DNA of 50,525 bases from the NCBI GenBank assembly GCA_030684395.1, contig JAUXTT010000028.1, positions 1-50,525 on the forward strand, in the 5' to 3' direction. Each line of letters begins with the position of its first letter. The first letter of the stretch is position 1. Source of the stretch: Bacteroidota bacterium (GTDB lineage: Bacteria > Bacteroidota > Bacteroidia > B-17B0 > Aurantibacillaceae). Positions 20,801-29,072 of this stretch are shown one piece after another. The notes under the pieces were generated by a model. The model searched no databases and was not told the DNA's origin. It was given only the letters and a program-made list of their open reading frames with translations. The position numbers and the translations under genes are program-made.

Positions 20801-21367
20801 GGCTATGGAAATGTTTCCACCAACCGATTGAGGTACTGTGTATACAAACTCTTCCGTTAAATACACATCTGTTTGCATTACTGTTTCAACTGTAGGTTCA
20901 GAAGCACCTGATATTCTTGTATAGGTTGCTGTTACAATGAATTTGTTCACTAAAGGCTGTATACTTGTTACATCAATGGTTACGTATGACTGAGGTGAAT
21001 TCTTATCGATAGTAAGTGTTCGCATGTAGTTGTACGGAGTGATTCCACTACCTGTATAACTGGTATATCCATTAATGGTTAGATCAACTTTATACTGGGC
21101 AACACTTGCGTCTATATTATCGCCTTTCCAATCGAGCAATGCAGTAATTGTTGCCTTTTTCAGAATACGCACAGGAGTAGCAGTTACACATGAGTTTGAT
21201 GCAGGAAAATCCCTTACATACAGATTTTTTGACTGGAGGCTTGTGTTAAACCCTACAAAGCTGGCCCTATCAGTCTTAACATAATTTTGTGCTACAGATG
21301 TTAGCTTAACCATTAGCAGACAACACAAACAAGCAATTACTCCAATTTTATTTTTATATTTTCTCAT
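11858..21367 (-). CDS. Giant exported Rhs/YD-repeat protein with insertion in the core
   Basis: This 3169-residue protein has a signal peptide (about 1-27, ending SVAQ). The N-terminal third has fibronectin-like beta modules and a DUF6443-like stretch around 370 (GQTIYDYSGRPALSTLPAP), then a Cys-containing region to about 1480. YD repeats run from about 1485 to 2100. The Rhs-core motifs KEYELKDHLSNVHVVVSD (near 2660) and the terminal GYNDQEKDDE, GRRWNIDP and HYSDINGD (about 2855-2925) are present. Residues 2105-2657 are an insertion with one beta-sandwich module and a propeller-like segment. A second related sandwich module lies at 2689-2829, and a unique tail of about 245 residues starts near 2925. 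Rhs proteins form hollow shells that enclose a C-terminal cargo. I do not recognise the tail. No T9SS sorting domain is visible. Confidence 0.88.
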   Translation of the reverse strand: MRKYKNKIGVIACLCCLLMVKLTSVAQNYVKTDRASFVGFNTSLQSKNLYVRDFPASNSCVTATPVRILKKATITALLDWKGDNIDASVAQYKVDLTINGYTSYTGSGITPYNYMRTLTIDKNSPQSYVTIDVTSIQPLVNKFIVTATYTRISGASEPTVETVMQTDVYLTEEFVYTVPQSVGGNISIAPAPVTFSGTEAKFTWNVSCVPAPNYQFQLLRLYNTSTSTMLSETNITTSVDWDKALTIETGNDLNQLKLTITEGTGYYVWRVRQIGNAYPGGIANDRNWGDWTDVAQFVQGAINEPVSSTSSSTPYLFYYNQFDADKNWIFTRSFIEGDAVTNGQINIGEAINYANGLQMSIQSQSRLKSANRVLVGQTIYDYSGRPALSTLPAPHQNSSLAYIPSFSKNSSGNTYSAVDFDENSNYLNPLGMSSSSGSSKYYSSNNNLETNVPSAFDYPYSRTLFMRDGTSKPKEESTPGLNHKLGNTGDNIHTTRSYITGVTDAELIRVFGDEAPNAISAIKTITIDVNNEKSISYISKEGKTIATCLASPKSANLDPLPAPVPLLIEYNVTNNTPYGSSGLRSFQSIVVTETPTTPVTIDYSITPNIYTESCIPFCATCDYKVTIKVIDNNEPDAAPLLLETVVVPSFSSMSGTCPSNTYTNLTHTVALPPGSYTIERIIEGNQYHPSPSVANTNPTYLEQYLKDIENALKTKYNTGLATAAVCNIGGTTITTTTVTMAGVNAYLNPVGNADPDIEQLYAYLGLSAANAAAADHITLTFGCNDVVTLPIVKCDQTECPVLVPNTPNTSQMVYDFEKMYTDWYATTHSGAVTTINTLFPEYTQGEFNIVVTNMIDCQYAGYDCKKLVENFVATYLMSGSAMVNALPNNGPGNPNINNLNVNGMQGPGNFPTSNIINYFDMFMENAFYSHGAVTGTGYQIEEIHNATGGLGCLPGDQGYKFHPYRYIKYTSTEQCNMCERIFYSEINANNPTAPSLPTSPPDSPYPSVTGTTFINAFNAAAQTVSLSNPLYPSTDPTILQYIITYPKSNFYNCLKNTNISDCNPTTNPVVTSPAVFASATQTQCEQACQDRYPLFVNSIIDEYHGNGIQVEGDVYVLVLYQNTYVFDTTHFYGPVDTSLATIYCQAQGLVDACKTQCTLTVTTDANGQVSVGTVAEQQAMANAMYGVFDLQLPYESFCPHGYANTGETILTVQASYYVNILNQELATIRSNAPLNGINWEYQDFLDQLNPALETDIPCNTKMMVFVHPDIPSYFDFDVSTNRIVYFFNKKQPGTSLNPKYIFSQAVVPQGVNNEGFLYLSVGTPTASAAFVTAGNASAYFIDQLFAPYTPVATSMDKLITAYIANVMTPATVLTGYFGTPEPFEQPYWRYEICPVIARGEVSCGGICYRINPPKPVDPNDPEISDELITYTNISCAKETANQLNNLINKNILGFITAQLNDVKAKYKLQCVDLMQDMFKVSYTVNYHHYTLYYYDRAGNMVKTVPPKGVVFVSDRQTNPAHTFVTEYEYNSLGQLIRQLSPDGGESKFWYDNKSRLRFSQNAKQLVNGIPAGSNPQMSYTKYDDLGRIIEVGEMPMTGVPSYADLNNFNYPASGVGKDITVTVYSIPASGVNYFGNKPQTYLQNNVSYTLTDKDGNIVTTNDQVVSYYSYDPHGNVEWLIQDIPEIGRSYLAYEYDLISGNIIKIKYNEAFPDKFFHRYTYDVDRKIKTAETSKDEIFWEKDASYEYYLHGPLKRTVIGQDKVQGQDYVYTLQGWLKGLNHTTAAYDPGHDGSNDVGTDAYSMLLGYYSGDYVNGTSAFNSDVASNNPYALKNTMTGTDVSDRDLFNGNISSWTSHYDYSALNRASGGAVFQNMDVTTGRVFNYDELNRLTSAYFYTQDNGTLTWNGTTNYQENFSYDANGNFSTLYRNGYSNISGKFGGVERRMDNFTYNYWDPTHNNKLKYVQDLNDNMDPLRYNDIKDQSSNILNYQYDEIGNLISDDKEGINKITWNVYGKISKIEKTNGTTLEFLYDATGKRVYKKVYNPTVTDPITDASSNTTYYTLDASGNQMAVYERKNTGTSPNYTATYTLKEQGIYGSDRLGLRNESTPIVVATASFTPTTPPVVNQSIPVQVSSTFNNMTGQVSYTGMGTVYQQDFNSGSSSILGWGQIFTTPNTTISWINPGKVRLQTTSWLGHMNYKLPVQQGIQYTLQFNAAYSAISPVLCLYINNVPTPYILALQALTQGNNTITFTAPAGDVRMTLVEGGGTSGTTIDIDDIVLTAPNAVNGKLAHINTITGTAINYPTPPAPGYSAISTALYEDDCGDVVLSGMVMQPFNNSGFRTMIYGQGGNLSNMFNTVGMKNSIFGKNMFMKKPGSTNEYFYFTVGTDKKAYYHVINASTGYISKNNLLDNVSGYHYSMALLEDRVGPANSQLYMKRWAGSGTVQLIRFEISSTGNIGAPIVMDTYASGESWGDSEIQVKPDGNELLVGNNKGTPTGYGVYSGGGELRIYSLNTNHAATYTGSSYNYGPGTVAQSFDYTNTGAYIFYKNTTYQTPTNLVKRITRSTLSLSGAYNISTNGDVRRGMNNSIYVANNSGSTNQLIELKNVNNASWTGSGSNVTVYSIPGTGTPKINTGLSLNRHLIHNASICNPAVATRITGNKEYELKDHLSNVHVVVSDKKIALDDASTDVIFQEHFAVNTSVQAWSILGSYPTTSISWLAAGKLRLSTPVKYGNAASIMALQQGSNYTIQFASSYTTATAPKFVVWALDNSVATVIGEQSMAQGNNGLTFMAPAGTIYLEIYEAGTPSGTSLIDIDDLVIIELGHSPYISDIRSATDYYAFGMPMPGRQFTSANGKYRFGYNDQEKDDEVYGPGNLNAAEHWEYDTRLGRRWNIDPVVDPGVASYACFNNNPVHYSDINGDSPKDKKGKPDSNVEHKQYGTVKVNPPTTCPTCGGGNGTTLNPAAPTPGAGSTSIPQNNTETYPLYNNDLPLQNVHNSNDLRAAANNNTTNMDHSISYAEPGPLEGINFPVPEGSFGVGPFSVNTNGDVEGTIPMGKNWGKNFAGSPAGVDYKGNRVGADATTEQSTYFVINKGQLIKVDNVFIYKKTSAIVLQSMHIQKIQTRTNLDTGEVTKETLYDGTIFNIGVSVPKGEISGGVSIPVLEKQTR

Positions 21368-21384
21368 AACAACAACCTGTTATA

Positions 21385-22143
21385 TTATTTTTTTCTGTTA
21401 TCAATAACTTTATATCCTGTATACTCTGCCTTTAATTTGTTCTTCTTTTCAAAAAAAAGTGTGGTTACCGGTACGGAGATATTTGTTTTTTTATAATCAT
21501 AGTCCATGTTGGTAAAAACATATTCAAGTGTTTTGTATTGTTTATCGGGCATATATTCCAGATCTACTTTATGAAGTGTATTTGACGTTGTGTTGATACA
21601 ATACACTACTTTTTTTAACTCTAAAAACTGAGACATCTTTGGATTTAAATAGAGCGTAACTACTTTATTAAATGGTTTATTCTTCACCTCTAACGTTTCT
21701 ACTTTTTCTGCACATTTAAAAATACTATCCTGTAATACACTTAATTTATCATATAATCGCTCTTCCTTTTTTCCGACAACAGCATCTGCCAGGTAAATTA
21801 CTTTCTGAGTTGGCAACACGGTTATAGTTGTTTTCTGGTCGCGGTAAATATTCATTTTATCGCTAAACAACCAGCTGTTTTTTGCAGCAGTCATCATTTC
21901 TATTTTGGAAGAACTTACAATATTATTTCCCTGTTTGTCCTTTTCGTTAAGCAAGGCCTTTACCTGATAATTTAAATAACAGGTTTTACCATTGGTCCCT
22001 AATTCATTCATTTTATCAAACACTATTTTTACTTCTTTTAATGAGGTATCTATTGGTTTGAATGGGCTTGTAAATGCCCCGAGTATGACAACCAGGAGAA
22101 CCAGGCTTGTTCGCGAAGAATAATATTTTAGTCTATTTATCAT
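21385..22143 (-). CDS. Exported protein of unknown function between the giant genes
   Basis: This 252-residue protein has a signal peptide or anchor at about 8-26. The mature part is rich in beta strands and Lys, with stretches such as CYLNYQVKALLNEKDKQGN and LPTQKVIYLADAVVG. The alternation of substrate-like strands loosely recalls LolA/outer-membrane lipoprotein carrier folds, but this is only an impression. It lies 26 bp downstream of the 2294-aa gene and 17 bp upstream of the 3169-aa gene, so it is clearly cotranscribed. A role in export or folding of its large neighbours is inference. Confidence 0.75.
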   Translation of the reverse strand: MINRLKYYSSRTSLVLLVVILGAFTSPFKPIDTSLKEVKIVFDKMNELGTNGKTCYLNYQVKALLNEKDKQGNNIVSSSKIEMMTAAKNSWLFSDKMNIYRDQKTTITVLPTQKVIYLADAVVGKKEERLYDKLSVLQDSIFKCAEKVETLEVKNKPFNKVVTLYLNPKMSQFLELKKVVYCINTTSNTLHKVDLEYMPDKQYKTLEYVFTNMDYDYKKTNISVPVTTLFFEKKNKLKAEYTGYKVIDNRKK

Positions 22144-22169
22144 GATTGATTAATATGTTAATTAATAAT

Positions 22170-25100
22170 TTACGGACGGGCTTCTGTCGGTGTGTTGTAT
22201 TGTGTTTCTGTAACTGTTTTCAATCCCTTTTCGGTTTCGATCATTTTACGCACCAGTTTTCCTTCCTGATTATATTGATAGTATAGACCAAAATGCTGAT
22301 CATCAAAGCTGGTTAACAGCCTTAAAGTTGTTGCATCATATACATAAGCATTCATTTGCGCATTCAATGGTTGAATTCTAACATCATCTATATAAAGATT
22401 ATTGGATACCGTTACATTACTTTGTACAAAAGGAGTAAACACGCTATTCAATGCAATGCCTGTCCAGTTGGTAACCTTAGCTTCCATCAAAGTCCATTCT
22501 CCTGTTTGGGCTATCTTTGCAAATGTTATTGGGGTAGTATTAATAGTTCCTTTTAGTGGTGATAAAGAATGTGATGCATCCTTAACCCATACCTTTATAC
22601 TTAAACCTTTATCAAACAATTGCTGGGTCAAGGTCATAGGTTTAAATGCCAGTGTGCCATTGTAGTTACTTGACTGCAAGTGATACGACCATTTTCCCGC
22701 ATGTGCAGTTGTTTGTTTCCTTCTGCTTGTTGCAATGAAAACACCGTCTTCAACCTGGTTTCCGTATAGTTTTTCAAAACTTTCAAACTGCACACTACCC
22801 ATATCCGCATTTTGAGCAACGAGGTATGGAACTGTTCCTTTATATCCGAATTTCGCAGTGCTATATATACCCAAAGCATCAACTTCTTCAAGCGCTTCAC
22901 CATTTGGTGAGTATTTTGTTACTGTAGTTGCTTTCACCCACTTATCAGGATTATTAGCTGATGGGCTTTTCCAGTTAAATTCTTCCATCATATAAACACC
23001 GGCGGCTTTGTAATTACGCTCACCAGTTGTAGTTTTGCTTCCTCCCACAATTGTTTCGTTATAAACAAAATTTGACTTTGGGCGCCATTTTCCTTTTACA
23101 CCGGTTTCGTATGAATTGCCTGCTATCAATCCAGGGATCGCATATAAATTAAGATCATACTGCCAGTTGCAATCAAAAGTGGTAGCTCCTGAAGCAACAA
23201 CATTTGGAATTCCTTTGATCTCCTGAACATCCGGACAGAATTTAATACATTCAACAGGGTATGGATGGCATGGGTTATCTGTTTTAAAATATTCTAATTG
23301 GCCTGTAGATGTATTTACTGAAAAACTACCAGGTGTTGGTAACGTCATATTACAATATGATGGAGGCACTACTGTTGGTTCTTTTAGTCTAATAATCTGA
23401 TCTCTTCTACCAAATCCACAATAAGTAGTTGCCAATCTTTCATACCATAACCATCCTTGTGTATCCATATGAAATTTACCAAAATGAGTAGTAAATGGCG
23501 TTTTGGTATTTATAAATGTGAATAAATCAGCATTATTTAAATCTGGATTTTGAGAAGCATTAAAGGTTACGCCACATGGTACAGAACCTTCCGTGCATAC
23601 AAAAGTGGCACTTGGCCAGCCCTGATAAGGAGGGCAGCTACCATTGTTTTGTATTTGAACGCCTGTAACATAAAGAAAGTTACTTCCTATATTTACCTGA
23701 TTACCCCATTTCCTAGCTACATGATTAATCTTATCCATCTGATAAGAATTAGTGTTAGAAAAACTAAGAATACTTTGGCCCGTTTGAGGCTGAGAAAACC
23801 CTATAATACTATACAATGAATTCAAAATATTAGTTTCCCCTGTATGTTGGTGAATTTCGTTAATAAGGTTTGGATCTCCAATATAGGATATAAAATATGG
23901 AATGGAACAACGATTAAATTCATTTTGATCGAAGGAAGAAAGAGTTTGAACCTGAAGATCCCACGATGTATTTAACCATAAATTTAAATCTGCTACTAAT
24001 TGGTGATCGTCTGGGGTACAAAGAACTGTAGACCCTCCTTGCGTTAATACTGAAACAGTAACATCATTTCCATTATATGTCAGATTGATCGTTCTGTCTT
24101 GAAGTGGTATACAATTACCATCAGCATCCAATATCTGAGCGGTTCCATTATAAACATAGTTTGATGCATGAGATGCAATGGCAGAACTTAATCCAGCAGC
24201 AAATGCCTGGCGAGGACCCAAAATACTTGCAGGAATAGGAGTTACAACCGGAGCTTGGTACGCACCATAGGTGGTGTAACTACCAGCCATTGTATTTAAC
24301 TGGTTAGTTCTTCCGCTTCTTACTACTTTAATATTTAAAATATTGGTTCCATTAGGAAGTGAAACCGTTTGATTTAACAGAGCAGCGGGTAATATTTCAA
24401 CTGCACTGCCTACTGTTTCATCAATATGAAAATAATTTCCGTTGATTAGTACAAGGTCTCCTTTAACAAGGCCCTTCATGGCATCACATACAGTACCAGA
24501 GCTTGCCGCAAAGTTCAAGAAGTAATGCCCTGCTATTAATGACGATGTTATAGTAATATTCGGAGCCGGAATCAACGTAAAATTTTCATTGATCGCTTTT
24601 TGTCCCATTTCAGCATATTGCGAATAAGCCGGAGTGGAATAACTTGTGTATGTACCATCATGATTATTATCTGATGGCAAATTCAATCCTGCATAACCAT
24701 CCGTAGTTTTTGTTTTTACCGGTTTGCCCGTATATGAACTGAACACAAGGTTCTCTGTTTTATGCACGATCCCATCCTGGGTAGATATAACCGATTTTTG
24801 AATGACAGGGTAACGAATCACTTTCGAAGTAACATGTGTTCTTAATTTGCTTTCCGTGTAATTTACCAATGGAGATAATGATGCCTGTGGTAATGGGATA
24901 ACACCTGCTATACCTACACCAAAATCAACTTCAATACTTGCATCTTCCGTAACATCTTCTATCGATTTCATCTCAAAAGTCATTTCCATTTCTTTACCCG
25001 GATAAGAAAGTACAGGAGGGCTTCCATCGGGTTTTTGAACATAGACTCCTTCACCCGGTTGGAAATACTGGTATTCGGTTGAGCTGCTCTGGGCAAAATA

Positions 25101-28100
25101 CTTTAATGGCCCTGTTCCTGCCGCACCGCCGGCAAAGTCACCAGCATAGGTTGATACCGATTTAGGTTGCCCATGCATAGAGTTCATAATAAAGCGATAA
25201 CCCTGAGTTGCAAAAACATTAGATACACCGTAATTAAAAACGATTGCCGGCAGGTTCATCCAGTCTTTTTCTTCAGAAACATCTGTACTTGAAATTGCCT
25301 CTGTGCCATTATAGCTCATATCAAAAGGATAATCCTTAACGGTGTAAAATTCGCTTACAACAAAACCAGTATTGGTTTTTCCACTGTGTATATTTTTTGC
25401 TACAATCCTTCCGTATCCAACAGATGGAGCCGGTAATAAAGACTCTCCAATTGGTCCCTCAAATTGTTCACGATCGGTACCACCAATTACTTTTTGAGCA
25501 AAACTTTGTTCTATTCGTTTTGGTAAAAAGGTGATCAAGGCATTTTCATCTCTTATAGATGCAGGTTCGTTAGTAACCACACCGCTGCTTTTTCCTTCTT
25601 CTGTTTGGTAAAAATATTCGGTTCCATATAAACTTTCTACGTCTGTATCAATACCATTTGCATCATACATCAGGATTCGCTTAACGCGCAGTCCTCCACC
25701 CTTTTTTGCTTTCAGTACCGGAATTTTAAAATAAGACAGATCAGGTTTTACTTCTAAACAGGATGTTCCCTGAGCAAAAAAGGAAGTTCCGATTTTACTT
25801 AACAACTGCATCACTACAGCTTTTACACTTAAACCATCATCAACGCCACTCGCTGATGCATCGCAGTTTCCGGTAGGATTTAATTTTCCTCCTTTTTGTT
25901 TTTTCACAAGGTCTAAACAAACATCTCTAGGTAAAGAATAAGAGCCGCCGTTTGGATCGAGCCGTATATATACATCACCATTGGAGTCAATATCAGCTTT
26001 ATCAAAATTCACATACCCGTCTATATAATCAGAGCTACATTTTCCTAAATCCGGATTCGTACCTACCAAGGCATATAAAAACTTGAAAAAGATCTTATCG
26101 TTATTATATCTCTGATTGATTAAATTAACCAACTCCTGTTTCTCCTGAGGTGTTGAAACCCCAATATCTGCGACATTTATTTTATAATCTGTAGGGCTTC
26201 CTTGTTCGCTCAATGATGATCCTCCCATAAGGCTTACCAATGCTTCTGCCCTTTTATCCTGCACATATAAATAATCGTCCTGTTCATACTGAACATGGAT
26301 CTCACCACCCGAAGGCAATTGAATGACTTTTAACTGCCAGGCCGCGGGATCAAAATCCAGCGGTGGCGCATAAGGATCCGTAGCTGATGGAATGATTTGG
26401 CTTACACCCGCTTTCATTTTATCAAAACGATTCCCACCTCTTGTTGCATCCTGGTAATTTCCCCAGGCATCTAATGCGAACGGATTGTAATTCGGGTTTT
26501 CATTTAAATTCGCGTATTCCGCTTGAAAGGTTGCGTATTTAGTAGGATAAGGTTTTGCCGCAGATGTTGGATAGTTATATTGGAATTTGTAAGGACTGAT
26601 TTTTGCGGTTACAACACCATCATATTCAAACCACACTTCTTTCAGGGTTAATTTACCACCACCGTTTACATTGTTAGGTGTTTGCGAACATAATGAATAA
26701 TCATATTTGAACTTTACCGTTTTTATTAGTTTACCTGGAAACCCATTATCATCTTTTACATACAATTCAATAGCATCCAGTTTTTTTAGTTTTTTAGAAC
26801 CCTTTGCCGTTTGACTATTTGCCGCTGTTGCGTCACCAGCAGCCTCCATACCATCTTCACGATCTGAAGTAATAAATTTGGCAATGTGTGTTTTTGTTTC
26901 AACCGTTGTTAAGTAATCAACATCTTTGTTTCCGGATGAGTAAGAGCCCATATCATCCGAGGGGTCCGTTAATTCATTGTTTGCGTAATTTAAACCTGTA
27001 TACGGAATCCTGTAATGATACCCGCTACCATTAGTTGCATCATGATGTTTCTCATATAAAAATTGGGTGTAACCTCCGAAATCATCTGACGAAGGTCCAT
27101 CAAGCATTCTATCTACATAATCCGGTGATGTGATCTGTGTTAGCAGGTACGAGCTTACATAACGTCCTTCATCTACCTGCCCCACCTTCATTTTATTTTC
27201 ACCGTTAATATCTTTATATGCAATAAATTTGTTGTGAATGTTTGATGCACTTACTCCACCCAAATCATACTGCATGCTGGTTTCCTTTTCAACATACACA
27301 GGCAAGCCATATACATAAGTATTACCTTCTTCATTTACGGTTGCAATCTCACCTATTTGTTCACCATGAGATCGGTAAGCAATACTATTTATGGCAGCAC
27401 TTTTCTCATAAGCGTTCACCCTTTTATTATTTACAGTGTAATTTATTTCGTCGTTCGTATGATATCCGATATAGGATGAACGCCCGCTTCTACTCATTGA
27501 TCCATTATCCAAAGCAATAGTTGATTGTAGTTTAGGAAGAACAGTATTAACGTTCATATCCGGATGCGCTCCTTTAAAACCCGGTGTCCATGAATCTACC
27601 GTTATATCAGCTTTAACCGCATTATTATTCGAATCAAATACAACATCTCCACCAAGATCATTATTAAAACGAAAGAAGAAAGGTTCATTATCAGCAGAAG
27701 CATTTGGGAACCTGTAATTACTAGTAAACGTTGTTGCATTCCCCCAGTATTCGCCACTGGTTAATGTTTGCTGTCCTAAACCAACACTTACTCCACCACC
27801 ATATTCAAGACCAAGAGATACATCTCCTGCAAGCTGTGCTATGTATGTTTTACTTTCAACAGTATTTGGCCTGAAGTAGCCTGCATTTTTACTATGTAAC
27901 CTGAATCCTCCACCCATTCCTTCACCACTTACAGAGTACATATCAGCATTACTGAAAGGAATAGACATATATCTATCCCGTTTATTAAAGGTCGCCTCTT
28001 TTTCAAGAAGGTAATCCATTACACCATTCCCATCCATATATGCTTCGCTGGAATACAAATAGCCATAACCAGTCCGCTGAAGGTCAGCTTTATTTTTCTG

Positions 28101-29054
28101 GTAGTTGAAATTTCCAAAAAAACCGATCTGAGGACCAACTTCCAAAGGAGAAGGGTTTAACTGTATACTAAAGTTTGTATTGAAAGAAAAACCCTCGTAA
28201 GGAGTAATAGTAGTAGGATGTTGCTGATCTCCCAATGAGTGCATACCATAAGCACTTCCAAGGCTTCCAATACTTCTTATGCCTTCCATGGCTTTGGATT
28301 TCAATTGTTCCTTCGGAGATTTTTTTTGATCTGCCCTGTATTTATTTTTGTCTGCCTCTGTCTTAAATTCATTGTATTTCGCTTTCGTTTTAGCATCACA
28401 TTCTTTCTTCTTCTTTTTTGATTGGGATAAAAGAGCGGCAGGGTTAACCTGTGCTGAAAAACTGCCTGTTCCGTCCGACATGGAATATCCTAATGAAACC
28501 AGACCCTGACGGAACGACAAACCTGCACCTGCAGTATAACCAAATCCCCTGTAATTATTATACCGGATAGATGCGCTAACCGACACAGGAACCCCAAAGC
28601 TGAAAAGTTCAAGATTTCCTAAACTTGCTCCAGTACTTACTGTCCAGTTCCTTGGAACGTCGTTATAATAAGTATACGTATTCTTGGTATCATCGGCAAA
28701 ACCTCGTTTCCCCCTGTTAATAGAGCCGGGATTCAGTGTCCAGCCATACCCAACCCATGATGCTTCGGACTCAACAGTTTCACCGCTATGGTAGGATAGC
28801 GACATTGCATAACCGCCACCACTCGCTCCCGGTATATTTATTACAGGAATATTGTAATTAAAGTCACCACTGAATTCATCCACCATACTTGTGGTAGTAA
28901 CCGGTTCAAAGCTGGAAAATTCAGGTGATGAAGGACCGCTTGTTAAGGCCCACATAGAAGAAGGGTAAATTGTTTCCAAAAGCATAATCACTCCAAGCAT
29001 GAAGCCTGCTTTTTGTCTGAACTTATTTGCCTTTTTATTACTAAAAAATTTCAT
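22170..29054 (-). CDS. Giant exported TcB/SpvB-like YD-repeat protein
   Basis: This 2294-residue protein has a signal peptide of about 36 residues (ending SSMWA). FSGDFNYNIP at 61-70, SLSYHSGE and EASWVGYGWTLNPGSI at 97-112 resemble the opening of TcB/SpvB-type proteins, where alternating G-x-F-x-Y-x-I-P and LSY motifs precede the shell. A Lys/Glu-rich insert at about 208-262 (five lysines in a row) breaks the beta-rich run. Near the C terminus is a beta-sandwich module ending LYIDDVRIQP (about 2225). Two YD-like units follow (YVYDATTLRLLTSFDD, YYQYNQEGKLVRKM) and the protein stops without a full Rhs core. Pairing with the adjacent Rhs protein as B and C components of a shell is inference from this architecture. 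Confidence 0.82.
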   Translation of the reverse strand: MKFFSNKKANKFRQKAGFMLGVIMLLETIYPSSMWALTSGPSSPEFSSFEPVTTTSMVDEFSGDFNYNIPVINIPGASGGGYAMSLSYHSGETVESEASWVGYGWTLNPGSINRGKRGFADDTKNTYTYYNDVPRNWTVSTGASLGNLELFSFGVPVSVSASIRYNNYRGFGYTAGAGLSFRQGLVSLGYSMSDGTGSFSAQVNPAALLSQSKKKKKECDAKTKAKYNEFKTEADKNKYRADQKKSPKEQLKSKAMEGIRSIGSLGSAYGMHSLGDQQHPTTITPYEGFSFNTNFSIQLNPSPLEVGPQIGFFGNFNYQKNKADLQRTGYGYLYSSEAYMDGNGVMDYLLEKEATFNKRDRYMSIPFSNADMYSVSGEGMGGGFRLHSKNAGYFRPNTVESKTYIAQLAGDVSLGLEYGGGVSVGLGQQTLTSGEYWGNATTFTSNYRFPNASADNEPFFFRFNNDLGGDVVFDSNNNAVKADITVDSWTPGFKGAHPDMNVNTVLPKLQSTIALDNGSMSRSGRSSYIGYHTNDEINYTVNNKRVNAYEKSAAINSIAYRSHGEQIGEIATVNEEGNTYVYGLPVYVEKETSMQYDLGGVSASNIHNKFIAYKDINGENKMKVGQVDEGRYVSSYLLTQITSPDYVDRMLDGPSSDDFGGYTQFLYEKHHDATNGSGYHYRIPYTGLNYANNELTDPSDDMGSYSSGNKDVDYLTTVETKTHIAKFITSDREDGMEAAGDATAANSQTAKGSKKLKKLDAIELYVKDDNGFPGKLIKTVKFKYDYSLCSQTPNNVNGGGKLTLKEVWFEYDGVVTAKISPYKFQYNYPTSAAKPYPTKYATFQAEYANLNENPNYNPFALDAWGNYQDATRGGNRFDKMKAGVSQIIPSATDPYAPPLDFDPAAWQLKVIQLPSGGEIHVQYEQDDYLYVQDKRAEALVSLMGGSSLSEQGSPTDYKINVADIGVSTPQEKQELVNLINQRYNNDKIFFKFLYALVGTNPDLGKCSSDYIDGYVNFDKADIDSNGDVYIRLDPNGGSYSLPRDVCLDLVKKQKGGKLNPTGNCDASASGVDDGLSVKAVVMQLLSKIGTSFFAQGTSCLEVKPDLSYFKIPVLKAKKGGGLRVKRILMYDANGIDTDVESLYGTEYFYQTEEGKSSGVVTNEPASIRDENALITFLPKRIEQSFAQKVIGGTDREQFEGPIGESLLPAPSVGYGRIVAKNIHSGKTNTGFVVSEFYTVKDYPFDMSYNGTEAISSTDVSEEKDWMNLPAIVFNYGVSNVFATQGYRFIMNSMHGQPKSVSTYAGDFAGGAAGTGPLKYFAQSSSTEYQYFQPGEGVYVQKPDGSPPVLSYPGKEMEMTFEMKSIEDVTEDASIEVDFGVGIAGVIPLPQASLSPLVNYTESKLRTHVTSKVIRYPVIQKSVISTQDGIVHKTENLVFSSYTGKPVKTKTTDGYAGLNLPSDNNHDGTYTSYSTPAYSQYAEMGQKAINENFTLIPAPNITITSSLIAGHYFLNFAASSGTVCDAMKGLVKGDLVLINGNYFHIDETVGSAVEILPAALLNQTVSLPNGTNILNIKVVRSGRTNQLNTMAGSYTTYGAYQAPVVTPIPASILGPRQAFAAGLSSAIASHASNYVYNGTAQILDADGNCIPLQDRTINLTYNGNDVTVSVLTQGGSTVLCTPDDHQLVADLNLWLNTSWDLQVQTLSSFDQNEFNRCSIPYFISYIGDPNLINEIHQHTGETNILNSLYSIIGFSQPQTGQSILSFSNTNSYQMDKINHVARKWGNQVNIGSNFLYVTGVQIQNNGSCPPYQGWPSATFVCTEGSVPCGVTFNASQNPDLNNADLFTFINTKTPFTTHFGKFHMDTQGWLWYERLATTYCGFGRRDQIIRLKEPTVVPPSYCNMTLPTPGSFSVNTSTGQLEYFKTDNPCHPYPVECIKFCPDVQEIKGIPNVVASGATTFDCNWQYDLNLYAIPGLIAGNSYETGVKGKWRPKSNFVYNETIVGGSKTTTGERNYKAAGVYMMEEFNWKSPSANNPDKWVKATTVTKYSPNGEALEEVDALGIYSTAKFGYKGTVPYLVAQNADMGSVQFESFEKLYGNQVEDGVFIATSRRKQTTAHAGKWSYHLQSSNYNGTLAFKPMTLTQQLFDKGLSIKVWVKDASHSLSPLKGTINTTPITFAKIAQTGEWTLMEAKVTNWTGIALNSVFTPFVQSNVTVSNNLYIDDVRIQPLNAQMNAYVYDATTLRLLTSFDDQHFGLYYQYNQEGKLVRKMIETEKGLKTVTETQYNTPTEARP

Positions 29055-29072
29055 GTGTCAACTATTTAATGT

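Noticed and set aside
22170-29054. The 2294-aa protein as a complete insecticidal Tc B component
   Set aside because: Only the opening motifs and late YD units are recognisable; the toxin identity is not supported, so it is kept as TcB/SpvB-like.
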